Assembly (NCBI RefSeq): GCF_009709555.1
Contig: NZ_WJBG01000193.1
Coordinates: 1-64,000, forward strand
Direction of reading: 5' to 3'
DNA: 64,000 bases
Source: Streptomyces blattellae
GTDB lineage: Bacteria; Actinomycetota; Actinomycetes; Streptomycetales; Streptomycetaceae
The translations under genes and the position numbers were made by a program. The notes under the pieces were generated by a model. The model ran no database searches. It had not been told where the DNA came from and worked only from the letters and a program-made list of their open reading frames with translations. Positions 19,201 to 27,230 of the stretch are shown one piece after another; the stretch's first letter is position 1; every line of letters starts with the position of its first letter.

Positions 19201-20313
19201 CTTCTAAACCCAAACACCGGGAATTGTCCAGTATTTCGGTCCCGTCGCGATGCCGAAATTACTCTCGGCATCTATCGCAGATTTCCAGTCCTCGTCAAGA
19301 CTGCGAAGCCCACTGATAACCCGTGGGAAATTTCCTTTAAGCCGGGGCTGTTCGACATGTCCCACGACTCGGACATCTTCCGTAACCGCGAAGAGCTTAC
19401 GAGGGACGGATGGACACTGATCGGGAACTCTTTTGTTCGCGACACAGCCAAGATGTTGCCGCTCTACGAAGCCAAGATGATCGACTTCTTCACTCATCGA
19501 GCGGCAGACGTCGTGAAAAGCGAAACGGCTGTGCAGCGCCAGAATCAGCCCCGCTACCTGACAACCCGAGAATTGCAGGATCCCGAACGACTAGCGATTC
19601 CGTCCCACTGGGTTTCATCATCAGTCGTTGAAGATAAACTGAATGCAGCACAATGGAATTGTGAGTGGCTGTTCGGCTGGTGCTATGTAACAAGCGCTAC
19701 CAATGAGCGCACGGCGGTTCCTTCCTTCATCCCACGCAACGCTGTTGGGAACAAGTTCCCGCTGATGTTCTCTTCCGCAGGACCCGAACTTGTCGCCGCC
19801 CTGTGTGCAAATCAAGCCTCCTTTGTCTTTGACTACGTGAGCCGCCAGAAGATCGGTGGTACGAGCATGAGCAAGTTCATCTGGGAGCAGTTGCCTGTCG
19901 CCACCCCGGATTCGCTAGCCCGGCACACCTCCTTCATCACTCCTCGTGTGCTCGAACTGACCTACACGGCAAATGACATGGCGCCGTTCGCGCGTGACTT
20001 GAATGACACGGGCACCCCTTACCGCTGGGACGCACCTCGCCGCCAGGTGATCCGAGCCGAGCTGGACGCGCTCTTCTTCCACCTCTACGGCATCCCCCGC
20101 GATGATGTCGGCTACATCCTCGACACGTTCTCCATCGTCCGCCGCAAGGACGAGGCCGAATACGGTAACTACTGCACTAGGGAGCTGATCCTCAACGAGT
20201 ATGACCGCATGGCTGAAGTCGGAGTGAGTCTCATCAACCCCCTCGTGGACAGCGAGAACTACATCTCTACGCTTACCCCGCCCCCGGGCCACGGCCCTCG
20301 CCACTCCAGCTGA
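16252..20313 (+). CDS. Large N6-adenine DNA methyltransferase (PglX/DrmMI-like)
   Basis: This 1353-aa class I SAM-dependent methyltransferase has the layout of Eco57I/PglX-type enzymes. A long N-terminal region is followed by motif I CDPACGSGHFLVAA (D516), then YGVDLNPMAVELAK, and catalytic motif IV VVGNPPW (N793). The target-recognition region and a C-terminal domain follow. In DISARM or BREX such an enzyme marks host DNA so that the helicases spare it. It is translationally coupled to the SNF2 gene. The first two-thirds are extremely GC-rich. From about 18600 onward, just after NPPW, codon use turns visibly AT-richer, as if the specificity half had been exchanged. No cognate type I HsdR/HsdS is nearby. 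Confidence 0.88.
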   Translation: MSATTRNQVFTAVHTVGGLLPADMLLRISEGKDIKGSAPSDYRVVGARSVRDEAERHWDYLKAAWRELREKLPADPEAEVRADPTGLAITQWLEPLFAELGFGLLTPVGASGIPADSDPDKRFPVSHRWNHALIHLTAWNAHLDKRPGGAGTVPPQSMVQECLNRTEAHLWGVLTNGRQLRLLRDSSALATASYVEFDLEAIFDGELFSEFVLLYRLLHASRFEVAEGAAPSTCPLEAWRTEAIASGTRALDQLRKGVQEAITALGTGFLRHPGNGALREDVHPRELRSALLRLVYRLLFVFVAEDRDALLSPDADALARERYETYFSSARLRAHARKRRGTAHGDLYEALRIVLTALGDENGRPELGLPGLGGLFNDTDADAPLRGLKLSNEALLTAVRHLSQVRDGSAGRWRAVDYRHLDAEELGSVYESLLELEPKYSAADRTFELVEVAGNTRKTTGSYYTPSSLIECLLDSALDPVIDDAVKRGEEAAASAGAPDPADSIVTELLSLTVCDPACGSGHFLVAAARRIAKQVAAVRERNPEPTLDAVRHALHEVIARCIYGVDLNPMAVELAKVSLWLEALEPGKPLSFLDAHVKHGNGLIGATPKLLRDGIPDDAFIATEGDDKKHAKALEKANQQERIGQGSLFDIGEETVNVTNTVFGRGLRAITLAQAEELTDVRSQEEAYEEWVASSEYQRALRVADAWCAAFVWLKTPEAPRAVTHGVFKALEDSSGEGVASETKGEIRRLRKQYTFFHWHLEFPEVFSVPEDGRGVSEATGWAGGFDCVVGNPPWDSVEFREQEFFATKQAPEIAEASRSAVRKKMIDALRESPDTLPLYEDFQAGKRKVYAESHFLRRSGRVPLTGQGNLNTYAVFTETDRILIGPKGRAGVIAPTGIATDARTQYFFKDLVQSRAISALYDFENRAGLFPAVDSRMKFSILSVTGRSLTEPAARFAFFLHDPTELDDAEKVFTLTPEEITLLNPNTGNCPVFRSRRDAEITLGIYRRFPVLVKTAKPTDNPWEISFKPGLFDMSHDSDIFRNREELTRDGWTLIGNSFVRDTAKMLPLYEAKMIDFFTHRAADVVKSETAVQRQNQPRYLTTRELQDPERLAIPSHWVSSSVVEDKLNAAQWNCEWLFGWCYVTSATNERTAVPSFIPRNAVGNKFPLMFSSAGPELVAALCANQASFVFDYVSRQKIGGTSMSKFIWEQLPVATPDSLARHTSFITPRVLELTYTANDMAPFARDLNDTGTPYRWDAPRRQVIRAELDALFFHLYGIPRDDVGYILDTFSIVRRKDEAEYGNYCTRELILNEYDRMAEVGVSLINPLVDSENYISTLTPPPGHGPRHSS

Positions 20314-20826
20314 TCACGTCAACGGGACGCAACGCGTCCCGCCTGGCGCCGCCAGCCCTTGCCGTCCCCGCAGGCCAGATCGCCTTCGTGGCTGCGATCT
20401 GGCGTACGGCGATCTCCTGGCGGCCGCGGTGCCCGCCGGTCAGTTGGCGTCGCCACGAGCGATGCCACTGCTTCATCTCCAGCCCGGCTCGAAGCCCTTG
20501 AAGTTCAGCCTCGCCCTCCGGCCGGCCGCAAGCCTGCGCCCTCGCGGTCAGGTCGGCCGGTGCCGGGCCGAGACCGGCCCTCCTCTCCTGACTGGAACAG
20601 CGTGCCACGACTCTCTTCGCCCGCACCGGTGCCCAACCGTGCACACCAACCAGCTCCACATGCGAGGGTTCCGCTCATTGCACCCCGTGCGACTTGCTCA
20701 ACAACCTGACTTTGATCTTGCGAGGAGTCTCGCCGAAGCCCTCCTGCTGAAACGGCAGCCACGCGATGCATCAGAGTCTTGTCCACAGGTCGTGCAGGTG
20801 GGCTACTTGTCTGGCAAGATCTCGCT
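20314..20826. other. Gap between the large methyltransferase and the Mod-like gene
   Basis: A hairpin, cgggacgc-aac-gcgtcccg at 20323-20341, follows the methyltransferase stop by ten bases and may end the DISARM-like transcript. Beyond it, a minus-strand frame (20273-20659) has coding-like composition but no family I recognise, and it overlaps the 3' end of the methylase. It is more likely a remnant or chance frame. Composition becomes AT-richer towards 20800. Confidence 0.45.
20323..20341 (+). terminator. Hairpin after the DISARM-like operon
   Basis: Perfect 8-bp stem cgggacgc / gcgtcccg with a three-base aac loop, ten bases downstream of the large methyltransferase stop codon. There is no T-tract. 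Confidence 0.5.
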
Positions 20827-22482
20827 ATGACCAGGACCAGCCCCTCTCCAGCAGCAGCGCAGCCGAATCAGCTGTTCTACGGTGACAATCTTGAGGTCAT
20901 GCGGCAAAGTATCCCATCGGATTCGGTTGATCTCGTTTATCTCGACCCTCCGTTTAATTCGAATCGCTCATACAATGTGCTCTTTAAAGAGAAGAGCGGC
21001 GATGAGTCACCTGCTCAAATTGAGGCATTCGGAGACACCTGGGTCTGGAGTTACGAAACGGAAGCCCTATTCAACGAAATCCTCGAAAGTGGCACATCTA
21101 TCGCTACTAAGGATGCGCTAGAAGCGGTTCGGAAACTGGTCGGTGAAAATGACGTGCTGGCCTACCTGACTATGATGACGGCGCGATTGATTGAACTTCA
21201 TCGCGTCTTGAAGCCCACGGGCTCCCTATTTTTGCATTGCGACCCTACAGCAAGCCACTACTTGAAGATTTTGCTGGATGCGGTCTTCGGTCCGACGAAC
21301 TTCCGCAATGAGATTATCTGGCAGCGGACGCAGGCAAAGGCTTTGATGACCCGAAGGCTACCGTCCAACCATGACGTAATCCTGGCTTACGGAAAGAGTG
21401 AGGATGCCCTTTGGAACGAAGAGTCTCTCTTCCTTCCGTACGAGGAGCATGAACTCGACGAGAAAACGCTCAGCAAGTATTCTCAAACTGATGAGAATGG
21501 GCGTCGATATCAGCTTACTAGCCTCATCAATCCGAATCCAGACAGGCCAAATCTGACGTACGAATTCTTGGGCGTGACTAGGGTTTGGCGCTGGACCAAA
21601 GATAGGATGGAGAAAGCCTACGCCGATGGACTCGTAGTGCAGACCGCACCGGGGCGCGTCCCCCGCATGAAAAGGTACTTGGATGAGCAGAGGGGCAAGC
21701 CGCTGGGTGATGTCTGGGCAGACATTTCTCCACTCAACGCTCGTGCTGCCGAGCGCCTTGGGTATCCGACGCAAAAACCGGTGCCGCTCCTAAGTCGCAT
21801 CATCGAGTGCGCGTCTAAACCCGGAGACATTGTTCTTGACCCCTTCGCTGGGTGCGGAACGACGGTGGACGCAGCGCAAAAACTGAGTCGGCGGTGGATT
21901 GGAATCGACATCACTACGCTAGCTGTCGATCTAATCGATGCTCGTCTCAGGCATACGTATGGGGAATCCATAAAGGAAGACTATGTCATCCTCGGGATCC
22001 CCCAGGATGTCAGCGCTGCGCAACGGCTGTTCCAACAGTCACCTTTTGAATTTGAGCGGTGGTGCGTCATGCTCGTTGACGGCCAACCCAATGAAAAACA
22101 GGTTGGAGACAAGGGAATAGACGGTGTGATTCGAATCCCTATCGACGCCCGAGGGACATCACACAGGATCATAGTGTCCGTCAAGGGAGGAGGCACCGGC
22201 CCCATTCACATCCGAGAATTGATGGGGGCCGTTGAGTCCAGCAAGGCTGCTATGGGGGTGTTCATCTGCCTCAAGGAGCCCACACGCGCGATGCATGAGG
22301 CGGCCAATCACTCCGGCATATACCGCTATCCAGTCAACGGTAAGGAATATCCGAAGGTTCAAATCGTGACGGTTCAGCAGCTTCTGCAGGGACAGAAGCC
22401 GAATATTCCCACCACATTGCTGCCGTACTTCCAAGCTCGCCGACGCTACGGCACCGAGGCTAAGCAGCTAAGCCTCGGTTAG
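20827..22482 (+). CDS. Mod-like DNA methyltransferase fused to Mrr-like endonuclease
   Basis: This 551-aa single-chain restriction-modification candidate starts with a beta-class methyltransferase of the type III Mod kind. Catalytic DPPF is near residue 40 (YLDPPFNSN) and the SAM-binding FAGCGTT is near 340, in the order IV then I. Residues from about 415 form an Mrr-like PD-(D/E)XK domain, with GDKGIDG around D432 and VSVKGG with K453. One protein could therefore both modify and cut DNA. The ATG at 20827 is chosen because DNA-binding homology starts soon after; the frame is open to 20779. Codon use is markedly AT-richer than in its neighbours, pointing to separate acquisition. The DUF4145 gene follows 53 bases later and is probably co-transcribed. 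Confidence 0.82.
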   Translation: MTRTSPSPAAAQPNQLFYGDNLEVMRQSIPSDSVDLVYLDPPFNSNRSYNVLFKEKSGDESPAQIEAFGDTWVWSYETEALFNEILESGTSIATKDALEAVRKLVGENDVLAYLTMMTARLIELHRVLKPTGSLFLHCDPTASHYLKILLDAVFGPTNFRNEIIWQRTQAKALMTRRLPSNHDVILAYGKSEDALWNEESLFLPYEEHELDEKTLSKYSQTDENGRRYQLTSLINPNPDRPNLTYEFLGVTRVWRWTKDRMEKAYADGLVVQTAPGRVPRMKRYLDEQRGKPLGDVWADISPLNARAAERLGYPTQKPVPLLSRIIECASKPGDIVLDPFAGCGTTVDAAQKLSRRWIGIDITTLAVDLIDARLRHTYGESIKEDYVILGIPQDVSAAQRLFQQSPFEFERWCVMLVDGQPNEKQVGDKGIDGVIRIPIDARGTSHRIIVSVKGGGTGPIHIRELMGAVESSKAAMGVFICLKEPTRAMHEAANHSGIYRYPVNGKEYPKVQIVTVQQLLQGQKPNIPTTLLPYFQARRRYGTEAKQLSLG

Positions 22483-22535
22483 TCCAGATTTGTGCCGTGC
22501 CGTGAGGAAGTTATCGACAGAAAGAGGATAACGCG

Positions 22536-23321
22536 GTGGGGGAGAGGTTCGAACGGGGCAAGTTCGAAAAACTTGCAGGACCATTTAGCGAATGGCCCGC
22601 CTTGCTGTGCCCGCTGTGCTCGCAAATCACCTTGGAGCCCGAGATAAATGAGTTCGAGAGTGCTACGAGCGCGGCTGCAAGAAATACCGATGACTGGGAC
22701 CCTACAGATGCTAGCGGATTTTTCTACGGTGAGTTGAAGTGTCCCCGGACCCCGTGTGGTAACAGATACGTTGTGGCGGGCTCTTGGACGTATGACTGGG
22801 GCCCCGCTAACGTTTCGGGATCTGAAGAGGACCCGTACCTCGTCGCATACAAGGTCAAACACATACTGCCTGAACTCCCTCTGATTGAACTTCCCGATGG
22901 CGCTCCTGCAGGTCTGCAGCCCATGATCTCTGCGGCCTCCGCTTCGCTACTTTCCGATCCCAGCGCATCAGCAAATAGGATTAGATCAGCCATCGACTGC
23001 ATTCTGGACCATAAAGGGGTACGCAAGTTTCCGCAGGGAAATCGCAAGAAGAGGTTGACGACACACGCCCGGATCGAACTATTTCGAGATAAGAACCCTT
23101 CAGCTGCCGATCAGTTGATGGCCATGAAGTGGATTGGCAATGTAGGTAGTCATGAGAGTGAGGTCATGCCGTTGGCTTGGGTTCTGGACGGAATCGAGCA
23201 TTTCGCAAAAGCTGTTGAAATTGTCTACGATACGAAAGAGAAGGAACTGATGCGTCGTGCTGCGATAATCAACAAGAAGGGCGGGAAGCTTCGCGCAACG
23301 ACCTCCAACCTTGTCCGATGA
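22536..23321 (+). CDS. DUF4145-domain protein with zinc ribbon
   Basis: This 261-aa protein carries an N-terminal zinc-ribbon-like pair, CPLC and CPRTPCG, and a C-terminal DUF4145-like helical region with RIRSAIDCILDHKG and KWIGNVGSHESEV. DUF4145 domains recur in restriction and other defence loci, sometimes fused to nucleases; the biochemical role is not established. The GTG start at 22536 has an AAAGAGGA Shine-Dalgarno eight bases upstream. It shares the AT-richer composition of the preceding methyltransferase-nuclease and probably forms a two-gene module with it, for example as a sensor or helper. No catalytic motif is evident. Confidence 0.65.
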   Translation: MGERFERGKFEKLAGPFSEWPALLCPLCSQITLEPEINEFESATSAAARNTDDWDPTDASGFFYGELKCPRTPCGNRYVVAGSWTYDWGPANVSGSEEDPYLVAYKVKHILPELPLIELPDGAPAGLQPMISAASASLLSDPSASANRIRSAIDCILDHKGVRKFPQGNRKKRLTTHARIELFRDKNPSAADQLMAMKWIGNVGSHESEVMPLAWVLDGIEHFAKAVEIVYDTKEKELMRRAAIINKKGGKLRATTSNLVR

Positions 23322-23538
23322 TGGTTGGGGGCGAGACATGCCGGGCCGCTTTCTCTCGGATTTGGTGGTTGATCCCGTTATGTCGGTAATAGTGGCTTCG
23401 CTAGCGAGGCGACAGTCCATGAGGGCGGCCGTGGCTAGGCGGATCGCCGACCCCGGCCTTCAAGGGCGAATGCTCTCAACTCCCGCCGCGTGTTCACGAT
23501 GCATAGCCCTCAAGCACCGCTGAATCGAAGTAAGAAGC

Positions 23539-23942
23539 ATGAGAATGAACCGCCGTCGGGCCGCAATCGGCATCGCCGCCACGGCCGCCGTCGTCGTACT
23601 GTCCAGCGCGGCAGAGGCAGTGGCCGGCGCCTACTCCATCGCGACCGGTCTGTTGGCGCACAGGGCCCGGCCACTGGGCCCCAGGGCGAGTAGGGGCTGC
23701 AAGGCGAGCGCGGCGCCAAGGGCGACCAGGGAGAGCCCGGCGCCTCCGCCGAGCCAGCCACCCTGGACGTACCGGACGCGAGCACCCTGGGTTCAGATCT
23801 CTCCGGCGGCCTGCTCCTCAGCTCCGGCACATGCCCGGTCGGAACCTCGAACTGGGACACCATCTACGTGGGCCGCACTTCCATCCTCGGATCGCCGAGC
23901 GAGGTCGACATGCGCGCGATGACGCTCTGCAAGATCTTCTGA
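23539..23942 (+). pseudogene. Broken secreted collagen-like repeat protein
   Basis: The first frame encodes a clear signal peptide (MNRRRAAIGIAATAAVVVLS, cleavage after EAVA). About 30 codons on, the coding sense moves to another frame. That frame reads Gly-X-Y triplets (GAQGPATGPQGE, then GLQGERGAKGDQGEPGA) and a C-terminal domain ending MRAMTLCKIF. An in-frame TAG interrupts the collagen-like part. The gene therefore carries at least one frameshift and one nonsense codon. Secreted collagen-like proteins of this layout are common in Streptomyces. The remnant is probably non-functional. Confidence 0.7.
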
Positions 23943-23963
23943 GCGCACCACCGCGCGCACCGG

Positions 23964-24149
23964 TCAGGCCTCCGCCACGAACCCCACGAACCGCGTCCAC
24001 TCCTCACGCCCGACCGCGAAGTGAGGCCGTGCCACATCCTTGGAGTCCCGTACGCAGACGGCCTGTTCGGCGATGGCGACCTCAACGCAGTCGTCGCCCT
24101 GGGTGCCGCTATAGCTGGACTTGAACCAGGCGAGTTCCGATGTGCTCAT
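23964..24149 (-). CDS. DUF397 protein
   Basis: This 61-aa protein is a typical DUF397 member, with WFKSSYSGTQGDDCVEVA near the start, VCVRDSKD in the middle and WTRFVGFV at the end. DUF397 proteins usually pair with Scr1-type helix-turn-helix regulators in Streptomyces, where the small protein modulates the regulator and development or antibiotic production. Here its ATG overlaps the stop of the upstream regulator by four bases (ATGA), the standard arrangement. The gene itself looks intact, but its partner is frameshifted, so the pair may no longer work. Confidence 0.88.
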   Translation of the reverse strand: MSTSELAWFKSSYSGTQGDDCVEVAIAEQAVCVRDSKDVARPHFAVGREEWTRFVGFVAEA

Positions 24150-25031
24150 AGCTCTCCTCGCAGTCGCTCCAGCAGACCCCGTGAGTCTTTGGGTTTCAGG
24201 GCCTGCGAGCGCAGTGTGTCATAGCGCTGGTAGAGGAGGCTCGCCTCTTTCGGGTCGGAGATCACGCGCCCGTTCTGCTGCCCTTCGGAGTACCCGAGCC
24301 GCTGCCGTTTCGGAGTCTCCAGAAGCCGCACCGGGCCATCCAGACATGCATGGAACTCCGTGTCCACCGGCATGATCTGCAACGTCCCATTCCGAGGCGC
24401 GGTCAGTTCCCAGAACGTGGTCGTACAAGCCCCGCATCACCTCCACCCCGCCGAGCCGACGCCGAAGCACATGCTCCTCGACGATGAAGCTGAAGGGGAC
24501 GTTGTGCCGCGCGCGCAGCAGCTTCTGCCGATCGAGCCGCGCGACGAGCTGGTCCTCCAAGTCCTGGTCCGACAGCAGGGGAATGCTGTTGTCGAACACC
24601 GCCCGCGCATACCCCTCCGACTGCAACAACCCCGGCACCAGCCTGCACTCATACGTACACAGACTCACCGCCACCCGCTCCAGCCGGGCCCACTCCCGGA
24701 ACCAGGCCGCGAGTCCCACATCCCCCCGCCCCCGCGTCACGTACTTCGACGACTTCCGCAACGCCCCGGTGTTCCCGAGGAGTTCCTCCGGCCGCACCAC
24801 GTACGACTCGTCGGGCATCCTCCGACCCAGCTCCACCGACTCCACGGTGTGCTCGGAGAAGCGCACCAGGCCCGCGAACTCGGCCCTGCTGTACCCCGCG
24901 TGCTCGCGCAGCGCCTGCTGGACGGCACCCCAGGTCCGCAGGCTGTCCGAAGGGGCGGGCTCGCGATCCGGCTCGCCGTCGGCCGGCTCCCCATCGCCGC
25001 CGTCGGTCATGATGTCGATGCCGCCCGTCAT
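24146..25031 (-). pseudogene. Scr1-type XRE regulator (DUF5753), frameshifted
   Basis: The N-terminal XRE helix-turn-helix (WGAVQQALREHAGYSRAEFA) and the first half of the DUF5753 domain (LVPGLLQSEGYARAVF, FIVEEHVLRRRLGG) are intact up to GLYDHVL. There the frame is lost. The rest of the domain continues in another frame as LQIMPVDTEFHACLDGP and ends LERLRGEL. Removing one base from the CCC run at 24409-24411 (plus strand) restores a continuous DHVLELTAPRNGTLQIMPV. A one-base insertion, or a sequencing error, therefore splits a gene of about 290 codons. The 5' frame alone would give 270 residues with a nonsense tail. The downstream DUF397 gene is coupled to its natural stop. Confidence 0.8.
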
Positions 25032-25207
25032 ACGCGGTCACCTCCCGTTCCGTACACGCGACACGCACTGTCCGTCGCCCCCACGCCCGACGGCACCCAG
25101 CGTGGCGGAAGACGCCGCGTACCGGCCACAGAATGTGTCCGTACGCTGACGCACCGTACGGGCGTCACTCCTGGAACGCGCCCCCACGCGCCCGCCACGG
25201 TGGCCTC

Positions 25208-25645
25208 ATGAGCGCAACCTTTCCCCAACCACCGGGCACCGTGGCCACGTTCGCCCAGCTCCTGTCCTCCACCCGTCGAGGAGCCCGCCTCGCCCGCCTC
25301 CTGGCCACCACCCAGCTCTGCGCCTGGAGCCTGTCACCCGACGTGACCGAGCGAGCCGAGCAGATCGTCGCCGAACTCGCCGTCAACGCGGCCCTGCACG
25401 GTCGCGTCCAGGGCCGCGACTTCCGGCTCGCCCTCACCTTCGACACCACGACCGGCGTTCTCCGTATCGCGGTCACCGACGCCAAGGGCGGGCAACTCCC
25501 CGTCGTACCGGCCGACTCGACGACGGACGGCGAGGCGAGCCGCGGTCTGCTCATGGTCGGCGCCCTGGCCGACCGCTAGGGCGCCGAACCGCGTCCGCCA
25601 GGCGGCAAGACCGTCTGGGCGGAGGTGAGTCACCAGACCAGCTGA
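25208..25645 (+). pseudogene. RsbW-like anti-sigma/HATPase protein with premature stop
   Basis: The frame encodes a GHKL ATPase of the RsbW-like family common in Streptomyces: ATTQLCAWSL, the N-box VAELAVNAALHG, a glycine box with VTDAKGG, and GLLMVGALADR. A TAG at 25577-25579 then stands where relatives have a tryptophan (TGG). Reading through it gives GAEPRPPGGKTVWAEVSH and a natural stop at 25645, the usual C-terminus. The open part (25208-25579, 123 aa) lacks the last strand. One G-to-A change would explain it. The ATG at 25208 begins the family homology. It is divergent from the frameshifted Scr1 regulator. Confidence 0.75.
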
Positions 25646-25750
25646 CGGGCACTCCCCGCCCAACTGACCGCCGCGAGTCACCCGTTCACTCCTCATGGTC
25701 ACCGTCGACGCGCTACGGTCCCGGCAGGCGAACGAACGTGAGGGGGCGCG

Positions 25751-25840
25751 ATGGCACGCCCCACGGACGCGGCATACGGCGACGACAGGGGCGCAGTGGC
25801 AGAGGACACGACGGCCGGGGCGGACAACCGAGGCCTCTGA
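25751..25840 (+). CDS. Possible 29-aa small ORF upstream of the EcsC gene
   Basis: A 29-codon frame starts at an ATG with a strong GTGAGGGGG Shine-Dalgarno and ends 75 bases before the EcsC-family ATG. The encoded peptide (start MARPTDAAYGDDRG) is acidic and matches nothing I recognise. It could be a short leader peptide or a chance frame. The good ribosome site and high GC3 are the only support. Confidence 0.35.
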   Translation: MARPTDAAYGDDRGAVAEDTTAGADNRGL

Positions 25841-25915
25841 CCTCCACCTCGTCCCTCACCCGGCCCCCGTCCCCCCGCCGGACAGCTCGCCCCAGAGACA
25901 GGAGCGCCACGGACC

Positions 25916-27067
25916 ATGAGCGACCCGCAGTACCCACAGCAGCCGGATCGGCTTCCCTCGGACTACGAGCTTGAGAAATGGCGTGCCATCCAGCAGTTCA
26001 AGGGCCGCCCACTGTCACGAGCGATGAGTAACGCCGGTGAGCATGTGGCCAACGGCGTCACGGGGCTCGGCAAGCGTGCCGCGAAGCAACTGGAGAAGCA
26101 CCCGCGGGCCCAATCGGCGGTTTCACGTGGGCAGGAATTCGTCGCCAAAGGCGCTCAGAAGGTCGGCGCCGGGGCGCGCGGGGCCGCCGACGCCCTGCCG
26201 GACTGGAGCGGCACTGCTGTGCAGTCCATACGCCGGACGGTGGGACGAGTCTCGCGAGCGGGACTCTCCTCCAAGCGGGTGGTAGCGCTCCACCAGAAGC
26301 GCGGGCACGACGTCGCGTCGCTCTCTGACCTGCGCCGCCTCGATCTCCAGCAGATTGACGCTGTCCGTGGACGGGGAGCGAGCTGGTACTACCCGGCCGC
26401 GGCTGCGCTCTCGGGAGCGAGTGCGGGACTTGTGATCTCGGGAGGAGAGCTCGTCATCGCCGCCTCGGCCGGCGCCGCGGCAGCGCCTTCGGGAGGTGCG
26501 ATCGCGGGCGCTTTCGCCGCCGATACCGCTGCCGTCCTCGGACTCGCGTCCCGCGCCGTCGGCCAGGTCTCGCTGTTCCATGGCTACGACCCCGAAGAGC
26601 CTGCCGAAAAGCTCTTCGTGATGTCTGTCGTCAACATCGGGACAGCGAGTTCGGCCACGGCCAAAAACGCCGCGATGGCCGACATCTCTCGGCTGACCCA
26701 GGCACTCTTCCGCGGCAAGACGTGGGAGGTCCTGAACGACTCGGTGGTCACCAAGGTCTCCCAACAGTTCGCGAAGACGTTCGGTACCCGCCTCACCAAG
26801 AAGGGGCTCGGCAAGGCCGTACCCGCATTCGGGATAGTCGTAGGAAGCACCCTCAACTGGGCCACTCTGGAGGGGATCGTCGACGCTGCCGAGATGGCGT
26901 ACCGGCGGCGGTTCCTCCTGGAGAAGTACCCGCATCTCGCCGACGACGAGGCAGCCGGTTCCTTCCCCGACAGCAGCCCGGACGGCTCGGATGTCCCGGA
27001 CGCCGACGACGAGGAGATCAGCCTGCTCGATGAGATAGCCGCGGCGGGCGGACCCGACCTCCGCTGA
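25916..27067 (+). CDS. EcsC family protein
   Basis: This 383-aa protein has the EcsC-like core. A long amphipathic region of Ala/Gly-rich helices (YYPAAAALSGASAGLVISGG onward) is followed by LASRAVGQVSLFHGYDPEEP, FVMSVVNIGTAS and a C-terminal block with VVGSTLNWATLEGIVDAAEM. EcsC proteins are hydrophobic, probably membrane-associated, and of unknown biochemical role; the name comes from the Bacillus Ecs transporter operon. The N-terminus is charged and glycine-rich. The acidic tail DADDEEISLLDEIA is typical of cytoplasmic ends. The ATG at 25916 has a GACAGGAG Shine-Dalgarno. It stands alone between decayed genes and looks intact. Confidence 0.78.
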   Translation: MSDPQYPQQPDRLPSDYELEKWRAIQQFKGRPLSRAMSNAGEHVANGVTGLGKRAAKQLEKHPRAQSAVSRGQEFVAKGAQKVGAGARGAADALPDWSGTAVQSIRRTVGRVSRAGLSSKRVVALHQKRGHDVASLSDLRRLDLQQIDAVRGRGASWYYPAAAALSGASAGLVISGGELVIAASAGAAAAPSGGAIAGAFAADTAAVLGLASRAVGQVSLFHGYDPEEPAEKLFVMSVVNIGTASSATAKNAAMADISRLTQALFRGKTWEVLNDSVVTKVSQQFAKTFGTRLTKKGLGKAVPAFGIVVGSTLNWATLEGIVDAAEMAYRRRFLLEKYPHLADDEAAGSFPDSSPDGSDVPDADDEEISLLDEIAAAGGPDLR

Positions 27068-27230
27068 CCTGGCGCGGTCGCCGGACGCGTGCCCAAGGCC
27101 GACAGAGACGGGCCCGCCCCGCGCCGAGCGGGTTGTCTCCTGAACTCCGACGTCTGAGTTGCGGGCGGCGGCCCGGCTGCCCCAGGCGCTTGGAGATCCG
27201 TTGGCGCGTTGGCGCCGTTAGCCTGTCGGT

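Noticed and set aside
6880-20313. Complete classical DISARM or BREX system
   Set aside because: No drmC (phospholipase D), no separate drmB, and no pglZ or brxC are present, so it is called DISARM-like only.
16252-20313. Type I HsdM subunit
   Set aside because: The length (1353 aa) and layout match PglX/Eco57I-type enzymes, and no HsdS or HsdR gene is nearby.
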